64,000 bases of DNA, from positions 1 to 64,000 of the forward strand of contig NZ_JANLCJ010000008.1 in NCBI RefSeq assembly GCF_024979295.1, written 5' to 3'. The position numbers were made by a program, and so were the translations under genes. The notes beneath the pieces are model-generated. The model saw nothing but the letters and a program-made list of their open reading frames with translations. It was not told where the DNA came from and did no database searches. This DNA comes from Herbiconiux daphne (GTDB taxonomy: Bacteria > Actinomycetota > Actinomycetes > Actinomycetales > Microbacteriaceae). Positions 9,175 through 17,856 of this stretch are shown piece after piece (the stretch's first letter is position 1; each line of letters begins with the position of its first letter).

Positions 9175-10115
9175 ACCGACCGTCATCACCGACCCTCATC
9201 GAAGACAGCCCACTCACCACACGAACCCGCGGTGACTCATTCGTGCTCTACCCGCTGCGGCGCCGTCTGCGCCTCGAGTTGGCAGGGCGCATCGTGGCCG
9301 ACACCGAAGAAGCGGTGCTGTGGCTGGAGCGGCGAGACCGCGCCGCGCTGGCCGAGGCCGTTGCCCGCAACGAGCACTACTTCGCAAGCACCTACTACTA
9401 CCTCCCACGCTCGGCCTTCATCGACGGCGCCCTCAAACCCAGCGACGAGGGCCGCGTCGACGAACGAGTAGGCAGAGGGCGCTACCTCAGCGTCAGTGCA
9501 GGCGACAAACGGCTCGACAGGGCCGCCTGGGTGTGGGAGGAAGCCCCCGGCACCCCAACGCTTAACGACCTGGTGGGCGTCGACGTCCACCGTTTCGACG
9601 CGGCCTTCGAAGAGGACGAGCTCGTGATCGGCGCCCGCAGCCCCTTCCATACCGTCGATACCCGAGCAAGCTCACGACACGTACGCGTGCTCGTTGACGG
9701 CACAGTAATCGCCGAGTCACGATCAGCAGTGCTGCTCTACGAAACAGGACTACCCACCCGCTTCTACCTGCCCCGCATCGACGTCGACACCCGCTATCTC
9801 GAACGCTCATCATCGAAGGGACAGTGCCCGTACAAAGGCCGTTCCCGCTACTGGAACGTCGTCACACCGGATGCGCGGCGTACAGATGCGGCGTGGTCGT
9901 ACGATCTGCCCTTCAGTGCCGCCGTCGGCATCGCCGGGCGCATCGCCTTCTGGGAAGAGGCCGGGGTGCAGATCGAGATCGACGGCATCCCGCGACCGCC
10001 GCTGGACACGCGGCGATTCACCGGGGTATGGGATGACGAATCGAAGACCCTGATCGGACAGACCACCGGCGGCGACGGCCGCGTCTCCGCCTTAGCCCAG
10101 GGAGGTTCCAAGTGA
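9171..10115 (+). CDS. double DUF427 domain protein
   Basis: Function unknown. I recognise two DUF427 (NTP_transf_9) repeats in 314 residues. The second (about 165-265) is canonical: RVLVDGTVIAESRSAVLLYE, then TRFYLPRIDVDTRYLE, then QCPYKGRSRYW and a DAAWSYD element. The first (about 20-120) is divergent, with RLELAGRIVADTEEAVLW and YYLPRSAFIDGALKPS but no Cys-Pro-x-Lys motif. It sits between an importer and two LLM monooxygenases with GTGA/GTGA overlaps at both ends, so it must act in the same pathway; a single-domain paralogue lies at 12591. GTG start. Confidence 0.8.
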   Translation: MNRPSSPTLIEDSPLTTRTRGDSFVLYPLRRRLRLELAGRIVADTEEAVLWLERRDRAALAEAVARNEHYFASTYYYLPRSAFIDGALKPSDEGRVDERVGRGRYLSVSAGDKRLDRAAWVWEEAPGTPTLNDLVGVDVHRFDAAFEEDELVIGARSPFHTVDTRASSRHVRVLVDGTVIAESRSAVLLYETGLPTRFYLPRIDVDTRYLERSSSKGQCPYKGRSRYWNVVTPDARRTDAAWSYDLPFSAAVGIAGRIAFWEEAGVQIEIDGIPRPPLDTRRFTGVWDDESKTLIGQTTGGDGRVSALAQGGSK

Positions 10116-11452
10116 CCCGGGTCATCCTCGGCGCCCTCTACCCGGGACAACCCGGATGGACACGCTGGAACGACGCACCAGGCTCCGTCATCGACATCGA
10201 CGCAGCCCGTTACGTCGCACGCCGAGCAGAAGAAGCGCACCTCGACTTCATCTTCATGCCCGAGGGGCTCCGTCTCCTGGAGACCGCCGGTCTGATCGAC
10301 GAAGACAAACTCACCGGCCGCGCCGACGCTCTCACCATGCTCGCCACACTGCTGGGCTCCACCGAACGCATCGGCCTCGTCGCCACCCTCAACTCCACCT
10401 ACAGCGAACCCCGCGACCTCCTCCGCGAACTGGCCACCATCGATCTGCTCAGCGAAGGAAGGGCGGCCTGGAACCTCGTCACCAGTAACGATGCGTTCAC
10501 CGGGGAGAACTTCCGCCGTGGCGGGTACCTCGCCTACGACGAACGCTATGGCCGCGCCGCCGAATATGTGGCGCTCCTCCGGCAGGCCACCACGTCCTGG
10601 CAACTCGACGACATCATTGCCGACACCGCCACCGACCGGCCGCTCACCGAGTCGGCGACCGCCCGGCGCCACCTCGACGTGCGGGGCGCGTACATCTGTC
10701 ACGCCGGCACCTTCCCTGTGCCTTCCGTGACCGGGCAGCCTCCGGTGCTTTTCCAGGCCGGAGACTCACCCGACGGTCGCGACTTCGCCGCCCAGTGGGC
10801 CGACGCGGTGTTCTCGCACCACGTCTCCGGCCCTTCCGCGGCAGAGTTCTACCGCGACACGAAGTCGCGACTGGCACAATTCGGTCGACCGGAAAGTGAC
10901 CTCAAAATTCTTCCCGCACTGAAAGTCGTCGTGGGCGCGACGAAGGCCGAAGCCATCGAGCGAGCCCACGAGCTGATCTCGGTGCAGCTTTCCGACGAGG
11001 TCATCCGCCGCGAACTCAGCGCGGTCTGGGGGGTCGACCTCTCCAACCTCGATCCCGACGGGCCTCTCCCGCCCTTTGATCCCGATCCTGGAACCGGTGG
11101 GAAGTTCTACAGCGAAGCCACTACTCCGCAGCAGACCGCCGACCGCTGGCGCCGGATCTCGGCCGAGCACGGTTACCGCAGCGCGCGCCGGCTCCTCGCC
11201 CACGTGCACGGCGGATCGGTACTCGCCGACACCGCGACCGGCGTGGCCGAGGAGATGATCGCACGCGTCGAGACCCACCTGGTCGACGGGTTCATCCTCG
11301 CCCCCAGCGAGCTCACGACGGGCCTGGACGAGGTCTACGACCTGGTGATACCCGAGCTGGTCGATCGTGGCGCTTTCCGCACCGACTACGAAACCACCAC
11401 TCTGCGAGGCCACTTCGGGCTGAGCTCCGCCCGCGAAGAGGCTCTGCGATGA
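10112..11452 (+). CDS. LLM flavin-dependent monooxygenase, NtaA/SnaA/DszA-like
   Basis: FMNH2-dependent oxygenase of the nitrilotriacetate monooxygenase component A / dibenzothiophene sulfone monooxygenase subgroup (446 residues, usual size 430-460). Subgroup hallmarks: LGALYPGQPGWTRW at the N terminus, DFIFMPEGLRLLE, LLGSTERIGLVATLNSTYSEPRDLLRELATIDLLSEGRAAWNLVTS, and QAGDSPDGRDFAAQWADAVFS near mid-protein. A separate flavin reductase is normally needed and none is evident in the window. GTG start overlapping the DUF427 gene by 4 bp; coupled to the next LLM gene by ATGA. Confidence 0.88.
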   Translation: MTRVILGALYPGQPGWTRWNDAPGSVIDIDAARYVARRAEEAHLDFIFMPEGLRLLETAGLIDEDKLTGRADALTMLATLLGSTERIGLVATLNSTYSEPRDLLRELATIDLLSEGRAAWNLVTSNDAFTGENFRRGGYLAYDERYGRAAEYVALLRQATTSWQLDDIIADTATDRPLTESATARRHLDVRGAYICHAGTFPVPSVTGQPPVLFQAGDSPDGRDFAAQWADAVFSHHVSGPSAAEFYRDTKSRLAQFGRPESDLKILPALKVVVGATKAEAIERAHELISVQLSDEVIRRELSAVWGVDLSNLDPDGPLPPFDPDPGTGGKFYSEATTPQQTADRWRRISAEHGYRSARRLLAHVHGGSVLADTATGVAEEMIARVETHLVDGFILAPSELTTGLDEVYDLVIPELVDRGAFRTDYETTTLRGHFGLSSAREEALR

Positions 11453-12522
11453 CCGATCGAACCCAGCCCCTACTCGCCGTCGAGATCGGCGGGCTGGGCG
11501 CAAGCGCCGAAGCCTGGCGGTGGGCCCCGCACCCGCGCGCCGCGTTCTCCGCAGCAACCCTGCGACAGAGGCTCGACTGGGCTGTCGCCGCCGGCGCCGA
11601 CGCGGTCCTAATCGCCGAAGACGCCCGCCTCGACGAACCTGCCGGGCCACTAGGAGCGCTCGACCCGGTGCTCCTCGCGTCCCTAGCCCTCGCATCCCCG
11701 AGCGCGCCTGTCGTCATCCCCGAAATCGACCTCGCCGGCCGCGAACCGTTCCACGTCGCAAAACGGCTTGCCACCCTCGACCACATCGGTCAGGGTCGAA
11801 CAGGCTGGCAAGTCACCGCAGCCTCACCCCAGGATGGCAACGCCGCAGATGCGCTGGACGTCATCGAAGTCGTTCGTCGACTCTGGGACAGCTGGGAGGA
11901 TGGCGCCGAAATCAGAGACCATGAGACCCACCGCTTCCTCGATCGGACGAGGCTGCATCGAGTCGACTTCACCGGACAAAACTTCTCGATCGCAGGGCCG
12001 CTCACCGTATCGCGCCCCCCGCAGGGTCAACTACCACTCGTACTCGTCGTACGCTCGATCGAGCAGTTGAAGTTCGAGGCACAGCCTGCCGTCGTACGCA
12101 TCCAGTCATCGACGGCAGCCGATGCCATCTCAATCGCAGACGAAGTACGCCGGATCTCTGACGAGAACGGAACCCCGACACCGGAGATCTGGGTCGACAC
12201 GGTGGTCGCACTCGACGAGGCAGGCACGTCTCGGGACAGCCTACTGGCGACCGTTTCGTCGGGCATCAGACCGGCCATCCCCGTCGCAGGCCCTCTCGCG
12301 AAACTCGCCGACCTGCTGCGTGACCTGACCGCTCTGATCGGAGCAAACGGTATCGTCCTGCGCCCCGCAACAGCAGACGTCGACCTCCGCCTTCTCGGCG
12401 AAGCATCGACCAACACTGCCCCCACCCCGAACGTACGAGAAGCGGACCTCTCGTTTAGCAGCCACTCAACCTTTACCGAACTGCTTGGACTCCACCGGCA
12501 ACCCAGCCGATACGGGTCGTGA
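11449..12522 (+). CDS. LLM family protein, divergent flavin monooxygenase
   Basis: Short, divergent luciferase-like protein of 357 residues and last gene of the operon. It keeps the barrel outline (WAVAAGADAVLIAEDARLDEPAG, then VIPEIDLAGREPFHVAKRLATLDHIGQGRTGWQVTAA, then VDFTGQNFSIAGPLTVSRPPQGQLPLVLV). It lacks the long insert and several conserved turns of the preceding NtaA-like enzyme, so it may be a partner or non-canonical homologue. Overlaps the preceding gene by 4 bp and ends just before a hairpin terminator. Confidence 0.75.
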   Translation: MTDRTQPLLAVEIGGLGASAEAWRWAPHPRAAFSAATLRQRLDWAVAAGADAVLIAEDARLDEPAGPLGALDPVLLASLALASPSAPVVIPEIDLAGREPFHVAKRLATLDHIGQGRTGWQVTAASPQDGNAADALDVIEVVRRLWDSWEDGAEIRDHETHRFLDRTRLHRVDFTGQNFSIAGPLTVSRPPQGQLPLVLVVRSIEQLKFEAQPAVVRIQSSTAADAISIADEVRRISDENGTPTPEIWVDTVVALDEAGTSRDSLLATVSSGIRPAIPVAGPLAKLADLLRDLTALIGANGIVLRPATADVDLRLLGEASTNTAPTPNVREADLSFSSHSTFTELLGLHRQPSRYGS

Positions 12523-12530
12523 CACTTCTC

Positions 12531-12551
12531 GATCCGGATCTTCCCCGGATC
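12531..12551 (+). terminator. candidate terminator between convergent genes
   Basis: Hairpin GATCCG-N9-CGGATC eight bases after the LLM stop codon, followed by further GC-rich symmetry (CGCGGG...CCCGCG, about 12559-12582). Lies between the convergent LLM operon and the DUF427 gene and lacks a U-tract, as is usual in actinobacteria. Confidence 0.45.
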
Positions 12552-12590
12552 GACGTGCGCGGGTCGACATAAGCCGGCCCGCGAAGCGTC

Positions 12591-12950
12591 CTAAACGACG
12601 CTGACGTCTACTTTTTCGTTGTAGAAAGCGATGTAGCCACGAATCTTCTCGACGTGCTCAATCGGATCCGGATAAGACCAAGCGATCGGATCCGCCGCCG
12701 GGTCACCTGCCGCGCTCCAATAGTCTGAAGCGATCCCCTTGATCGGGCACGTGCTCGACAGGTCGATTGTTTCGAGAGTGGTGAAGTCGACATCGTCTCG
12801 CGGCAGGTAATAGCGGTCGATCGCGCCAGGCTCGTGCAACACCAACGCTCGGGTGGAATATGCGAGCTGCGTTCCCTCACGGCTGACGCGGACCTCCGCG
12901 GGTGCAGTAGCGAAGGTAATAGGGTTCGGCCCACTGTGATCGTGGCTCAT
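12591..12950 (-). CDS. single-domain DUF427 protein
   Basis: 119-residue stand-alone DUF427 (NTP_transf_9) protein of unknown biochemical function. It shows the full domain: EVRVSREGTQLAYSTRALVLHE, then DRYYLPRDDVDFTTLE, the Cys-Pro-x-Lys motif in STCPIKGIASDYW, PIAWSYPDP, and the C-terminal GYIAFYNEKVDV. Convergent with the transporter/LLM operon, which encodes a double version of the same domain. Reads as part of the same accessory pathway and is the last chromosomal gene before the mobile element. Confidence 0.82.
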   Translation of the reverse strand: MSHDHSGPNPITFATAPAEVRVSREGTQLAYSTRALVLHEPGAIDRYYLPRDDVDFTTLETIDLSSTCPIKGIASDYWSAAGDPAADPIAWSYPDPIEHVEKIRGYIAFYNEKVDVSVV

Positions 12951-13101
12951 GATGGCCTCTCAAATGATGTCGAGTTGAAAAACGGCGCGTTCATGGCCGC
13001 TCCAAAAATTATGCTCGTGCTGGCTTGCAACAGATCCTGCGTAGGACACTTTTCGTCATGGTCAAGTGGCGTGGGGCATCAACTGGAACTGCTGTCTCGC
13101 T

Positions 13102-13237
13102 CTCCTAGGGATAGGAGATGTCTCATCGCTCACGAAATTGCAGAGATGGCCTCCCGGGTTTGCTGGGTCGGCGATTCTCACATCTATGTGTCTCAAGCGG
13201 GTGCTTAGATTCGTGAAACCGAACTGAGTTGTGAGAC
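13102..13237 (+). other. candidate recombinase binding (res-like) region
   Basis: Upstream of and overlapping the first recombinase start. It contains the hairpin CTCCTA-GGGA-TAGGAG (13102-13117), TGTCTCA at 13119 and 13189, and the inverted core TGAGAC at 13232. Resolvase genes usually sit next to their own multi-subsite res region, which is the only reason for this call. The rest of 12951-13230 holds no gene that I can see. Confidence 0.3.
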
Positions 13238-13833
13238 GGATTGAGTGCATCGGCAAGCTGATCGGATACGCCCGGGTGTCGACCAAGCAGCAGAGTACCA
13301 ACCGGCAGGCCGCAGACTTGATTGAGGCCCGCGCTCGTTGGGACGACCTCTATATAGATAAGGCCGTCTCGGGAGCCAGAGCGTCAAGTCCGGAGTTCGA
13401 CCTCGCGATCGACGCGCTCGAGGCCGGTGACACGTTGGTGATCACGACGTTGGACCGATTGGCGCGGTCGACGCAGAACATGCTCGCGTTCGCGGAGCAG
13501 CTCCGAGGGAAGGGCGCCGGGCTTCGGGTGCTGAATCTTGGTGGCGGTGACGTGGACACGAGAACCCCAATGGGAGCGATGGTGTTCACTGTGATGGCCG
13601 CGCTCGCGCAGATGGAGTTCGACATCAAACGCGAACGCGTCGGCGACTCGGTCTCGAAGCGGCGAGCGGCGGGGAAGGATCTGGGCGGACGGCGGAAGAC
13701 GTTCACGGATTCTCAGATCCGGAGTGCCGCCGTGCTGGTTGGGCAGGGCGAACCGATCGCGCAGGTGGCAAAGGATCTGAAGATCTCGCGCGCGACGCTG
13801 TACAGGCGCATGTCTCTGCTGGACCAGGCCTGA
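13231..13833 (+). CDS. serine recombinase, resolvase/invertase family
   Basis: Site-specific recombinase of the small Tn3-resolvase/DNA-invertase class, 200 residues. The catalytic Ser is in IGYARVSTKQQ (near residue 17); arginines of the active site lie in TTLDRLARST. The long E helix is TVMAALAQMEFDIKRERVGDSV, and a C-terminal HTH_7-like domain (about residues 150-195, IAQVAKDLKISRATLYRRM) binds DNA. The GTG at 13231 gives a slightly long N terminus; a GTG at 13246 is also possible. Upstream lies a candidate res region. It marks the left side of the mobile element. Confidence 0.88.
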   Translation: MRRIECIGKLIGYARVSTKQQSTNRQAADLIEARARWDDLYIDKAVSGARASSPEFDLAIDALEAGDTLVITTLDRLARSTQNMLAFAEQLRGKGAGLRVLNLGGGDVDTRTPMGAMVFTVMAALAQMEFDIKRERVGDSVSKRRAAGKDLGGRRKTFTDSQIRSAAVLVGQGEPIAQVAKDLKISRATLYRRMSLLDQA

Positions 13834-13985
13834 AGTTGGCCGCGCCATCTGATATCTGCCGCCTTGCCGATGAACTGAGCGCTTGTGGCCTACTTGGGGT
13901 GTACGCCAGATAAGGCGTCGCTATGCTTTCGGCTGTCGGAACTGTCTGGCAGAGTCTTCACACGGACTAACGGACAGGACACCAC

Positions 13986-16383
13986 ATGAGGCTTCACTCT
14001 GTTTACGCGCGTTTCTACCGTTCACTGAATTACGACTTCATCCGAGCGTCAGGGGAGAACTATGAGCCCGATCCATGGGATGCGACGACTGAAGGAGACT
14101 ACCCGTTCGTCCGCATCAAGCTCCGCCCAGGCATCACAACTATCGTCGGCGCGAACGAGTCAGGGAAATCTCAAGTCCTCAGCGCCATTGAAGCAGCCCT
14201 GACCGGAGAGGGATTTGAGCGCAGCGATTTCTGCCGTTACTCCCGATTCTTCGGTATCCACGACCACATCGTGCTGCCGGAGTTTGGGGTGGTCTTCGCC
14301 GACCTCCTAGACACAGACGTGAAACTCATTGAGAGTATGTCTGGTCACAGAGACCTTCGCGATGTCGAGCGGGTCGCGTTCTTTCGAATGAACGACACGC
14401 CAATATTTCGCGTGTACGTTCGGCAAAAGGGCGTGTGGACCGATGGGGTGCACGTCCAGAAGCCATCGATGCTTTCGGAACTGGGCATGCCCGTTCCGTT
14501 CCGGATCAATGCTGAAGTACCACTCCCTGAAAGCGTCCCTCTGGACTACCTCGTCTCGGTCGCGAAGACCGCGCCGCTGGGCCGCGATCGCCTCCGTGAA
14601 CTATGGGCGGGGTTTCAGAAGAACAACGGCTGGTTCCAGTCCGATCAGACCATCACGGCGAATGCCGCCGCCATCTCTCAACTGTTTCGGCCTGTCCGCG
14701 AGGCCACCAGCACGGAGATTGCCATGTACGAACTTGCCGCCGACCTGATCTTCAAAGTTGCCGGCGTTAAGCGCGAGCTAATCCGAGAGCTTCAGGAGCA
14801 TGTCAAGAAAAAGAATGGCTACGCTAACAGCATCGTTGACACCATCAACAGCGAACTCGCGAAGGCTCTGGACTTCCCCCACTGGTGGTCCCAAGACTCT
14901 CAATTTGAACTCTTTGTTTCGTTATTTGAGTTCGACCTGGTCTTCATGATTCACGACCGGACTGGTCGCACTTACGGGTTTGATGAGCGCAGCGCTGGCC
15001 TGAAATACTTTCTGTCGTACTTTGTCCAGTACCTCGCTCACGAAGTGAGATCTGACGGGCGCCCCGAAATCCTTCTGATGGATGAGCCGGATCAATTTCT
15101 TTCTGCCTCCGGCCAGCAGGATCTCTTGCGAGTCTTTGATGACTTTGCTGACCCCAAAGACGCAGGTCGCAGTCCCATCCAGGTCGTGTATGTCACGCAC
15201 TCGCCGTTCCTCATTGATAAGAACGAGGCTGACCGCATCCGGGTCCTAGAGAAGGGCGAATACGACGAAGGCACCCGGGTTGTTACCAGCACCGCTGCCA
15301 ACCATTACGAGCCACTGCGGTCGGCCTTCGGGAGCTTCGTCGCTGAGACCACGTTCATCGGCAACTGCAACCTCATGGTTGAAGGTCCCTCTGACCAGGT
15401 GCTCATCAGGCGCATCCCGGTGGCTTAAGAAGCTTGGCGTTGCCGACCGAGATCGGATAGACCTGAACCACATCACTATCGTGCCAGCCGGGGGCACCCG
15501 TCACATCCCATATCTCGTCTACCTGGCTCGTGGCCGCGACATCGACAAGCCGCCCGTCGCAGTGCTACTAGACAACGACAAGGCTGGTAACGACGCACGA
15601 GACGATCTCGCGGCCGGCGGCGCCTACGGTGACAAGCTCATCGACTCTGATCTGGTCCTCCAGCTCGGCTGTGACGAACTAGCCGGCCTCGTAACGGACA
15701 ACCCGCATGGCATTGCAGGCATCGAAGACATCATCCCCTTCAACGTCGCTGTCCTAGCCGCCGCGATCTACTGCCGCGAGTTCGTCCCGACCATAGACCC
15801 CCTCGAACTCAAGCTGCTCCCCAAGAATGTCTATCCAGCCGTGGCCGGCGATGCCGAGAAGGCGCCCCGGAACGCTGGCACGTTATCGTTTCTGGAAAAG
15901 GCCATTGCTGCGAAAACTGGCGCTTCGACCTTCCATCTGGACAAAGTTGCGTTTGCACGCGCCACTCTCGATGCGCTTACAGGAGCCGCCGACGAGTCCG
16001 TGACCGCAACCGAGCAAGATCGAAAGACTGCCAGCAGCAACTTCACTCTTCTGCTGAAGAACATTGCCTTGTGCCAGCGGAAAGCCGAGCGTGCCGAGTC
16101 CGTGCAAAAAATATCCAGTCGCATCAATCGCGCCAAGAAAGACTTCACCAGGACACACGCTAACCAGGCTCGTCGCGAAGATGTCGTCACACTTATCGAA
16201 GAGATCGGCAGCCAACTCGATCGCAGCCCGGAGGCCGAGGACGTCCGCGCTGAGATGCGCACTTGGTACGCAAAATTCGAACTCGACGAAGATCCCCGCA
16301 AGCTCGTCACTGACTTCAAGGGTCTTCTTAGGTCGCTCGATGCACTGGCCTACCAAGCCGTACGCGCCGCCGCGGCCCGATAA
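13986..16383 (+). pseudogene. OLD-family ATPase/TOPRIM nuclease, frameshifted
   Basis: Overcoming-lysogeny-defect family endonuclease of about 800 residues, a class found in phage defence. Frame 1 (13986-15428) holds the ABC-type ATPase: Walker A GANESGKSQ, a degenerate signature around DERSAGLKYFLSYF, and Walker B PEILLMDEPDQFL, ending inside the first TOPRIM motif LMVEGPSDQVLI before an out-of-place TAA. Another frame continues without a break from about 15420 (WLKKLGVADRDRIDL) with the second TOPRIM motif VAVLLDNDKAGNDA and about 300 more residues to 16383. The break near 15405-15425 separates the catalytic Glu from the DxD, so a nuclease is made only if this is a sequencing error or a recoded site. 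Confidence 0.82.
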
Positions 16384-16479
16384 CACGCCAAACCACGGGG
16401 TCGAAACGAACAGCAGTCCCGGATTGGCAGCGATCGGCGCTGTGCCGATAGCGTGAATTCCTCACCGGGCTCGACGCTC

Positions 16480-16499
16480 CCCAGCCTAGAAAGGCTGGG
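16480..16499. terminator. terminator between convergent OLD and TIR genes
   Basis: Perfect 8-bp hairpin CCCAGCCT-AGAA-AGGCTGGG overlapping the TIR stop codon, in the 100-bp gap between two convergent genes. Could serve both directions. Confidence 0.55.
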
Positions 16500-17553
16500 T
16501 GTTCCACGGATCGCTCGGCGCCGATGGCGGCTGCGCTGGAAGGGGTGCCTGCGGTAGTGCATCGGCTAGCCCACGTGCTTTCGCGGCGGCAACGACAAGG
16601 TCTTTGTTTGGCTCAAAGCCTGGTTGTTGGACCAGCCAGGGCACGATTAGTGAGGCCAGCCATGTCCGTGAGTCAGCTATCACTCGGCCGCGATATTCGC
16701 CTCCGTAGACCTGGTCATTGTCACGGAGCGCTGTCGCCACGGCGGCGACCTGATTTGTCGTCAGATCATTGTGGTCACGCAGTCGATCGCAGAGAGCAGT
16801 TGATTGGTCGAAGTTTCTGGAAGCCTGGAGCGCTGTCACGAGGGAGGTGATGAGTGAGCCAGACAGGAGCGGGCGTTCGGCTGCCCAATCAATCAGAACG
16901 TCGGCAAGAGCGGTCGCACTCATCGTGTTTGGGACGGTGTAAGCCTGTTGCTTCCCGAGCGGCCCGTACGGGTCCGTCCCGGCGAATTTGAGAGCGCGCA
17001 GAGGAATTTGTCGGCCGAGCATCCATCCGACTTCCTGATCGCACCAGCGACTTTCGATGAAACCGGGATGCAAGAACACCACCCCACCATTCACTGATGC
17101 CAGCGCGTCCTCGATTGGAGCCTGCCATGTGCTATCCGGCTCGATATCATCGTGAGCGACGAATAGGGAGACACCCCACTTGCGGTTGAGCGCGTCGGCG
17201 ACTTCATGGACGAAGACCTTCTGTGTGGTGAGATGCGACGCGAATAGTTTGAGTGGGGCAGGCTCGGACGAAGCCCCCAATGCAATCAGCGGTTCGTCGA
17301 AGAGCTCGTGCAATGTAGTGCTGATGCCTTGCAAGACACTCAGATCCACGTTGTGGAGTGCTTCGATCACCCACGAACGTCGCGTTTCCTCGGTCGGGCG
17401 GTAGCCCTGATAGTTCTCTTCCCACTCGTCTGGATCGATCTGGTTGACGCCAGCTTCACGAAGAAGCAGGTTCACATCTGAAATTCCCAGGTCGGCTATC
17501 CGCCTACCCAGGAGGCGGATGAGCTTAACCTTTTCGACATTGAATGCGGGCAC
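16486..17553 (-). CDS. TIR-domain protein, probable defence effector
   Basis: 355 residues. An N-terminal helical domain (about 1-95, MPAFNVEKVKLIRLLGRR...) of a type I do not recognise precedes a TIR domain at about 100-205: LKLFASHLTTQKVFVHEVADAL, GVSLFVAHDDIEP, VVFLHPGFIESRWCDQEVGWMLGR. The Glu in CDQEVGW sits where the catalytic Glu of NAD-cleaving TIR domains lies. The C-terminal ~140 residues are helical and end in a Pro-rich PSDPWNTQPF tail. TIR effectors usually kill or arrest infected cells by NAD depletion. GTG start, overlapping a small upstream frame by 29 bp. Convergent with the OLD gene and next to DUF1016, so part of a defence cluster. Confidence 0.8.
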   Translation of the reverse strand: MPAFNVEKVKLIRLLGRRIADLGISDVNLLLREAGVNQIDPDEWEENYQGYRPTEETRRSWVIEALHNVDLSVLQGISTTLHELFDEPLIALGASSEPAPLKLFASHLTTQKVFVHEVADALNRKWGVSLFVAHDDIEPDSTWQAPIEDALASVNGGVVFLHPGFIESRWCDQEVGWMLGRQIPLRALKFAGTDPYGPLGKQQAYTVPNTMSATALADVLIDWAAERPLLSGSLITSLVTALQASRNFDQSTALCDRLRDHNDLTTNQVAAVATALRDNDQVYGGEYRGRVIADSRTWLASLIVPWLVQQPGFEPNKDLVVAAAKARGLADALPQAPLPAQPPSAPSDPWNTQPF

Positions 17554-17782
17554 GTCGGTCCCCTCTGATGGGTGAAGGATTTAGCTTGGTCGGGAACGTT
17601 CGCCACGCATTGTCGGCTGAACCGTACCAGTCCGTATTCCAGCTGTCATCGGACATGACGATACGGCCCTCGTTGCTGAGCCCGGGGAGCCGTGGGACTG
17701 AGACGGGCACCTCTTCCCTGATCGTGTCCGCTCTCACCGGTTCGGTCATGAGCTCAGGGTAACTGCCCCTGCCGTCGTTCAC
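17525..17782 (-). CDS. small hypothetical protein ahead of the TIR gene
   Basis: 85-codon frame ending 29 bp inside the TIR gene; a shorter version could start at internal methionines (MTEPVRADT or MSDDSWNTDWY). No known domain. The segment MSDDSWNTDWYGSADNAW is composition-normal for a small soluble protein, and the overlap with the TIR start would couple translation. It could equally be a fortuitous open frame in a leader. Nothing else is visible in 17554-17820. Confidence 0.3.
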   Translation of the reverse strand: MNDGRGSYPELMTEPVRADTIREEVPVSVPRLPGLSNEGRIVMSDDSWNTDWYGSADNAWRTFPTKLNPSPIRGDRRARIQCRKG

Positions 17783-17820
17783 CGGTCATGTGTTCCTGCC
17801 CGAGTCGCACCCGACGCCGC

Positions 17821-17847
17821 AATATGCCAACAGCTTGTTGGCATATT
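17821..17847. repeat. 27-bp perfect palindrome after the DUF1016 gene
   Basis: AATATGCCAACA-GCT-TGTTGGCATATT: 12-bp arms, 3-base loop, 10 bp downstream of the DUF1016 stop, so it may act as its terminator. The core GCCAACAGCTTGTTGGC recurs with one change (C for T) inside the DUF1016 gene at 18574-18590. Confidence 0.7.
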
Positions 17848-17856
17848 GCGCGGTAA

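Noticed and set aside
13986..17553. Gabija or other named multi-gene defence system
   Set aside because: No UvrD-like helicase (GajB) or other partner beside the OLD gene; TIR and DUF1016 are on the opposite strand, so only a loose defence cluster is supported.
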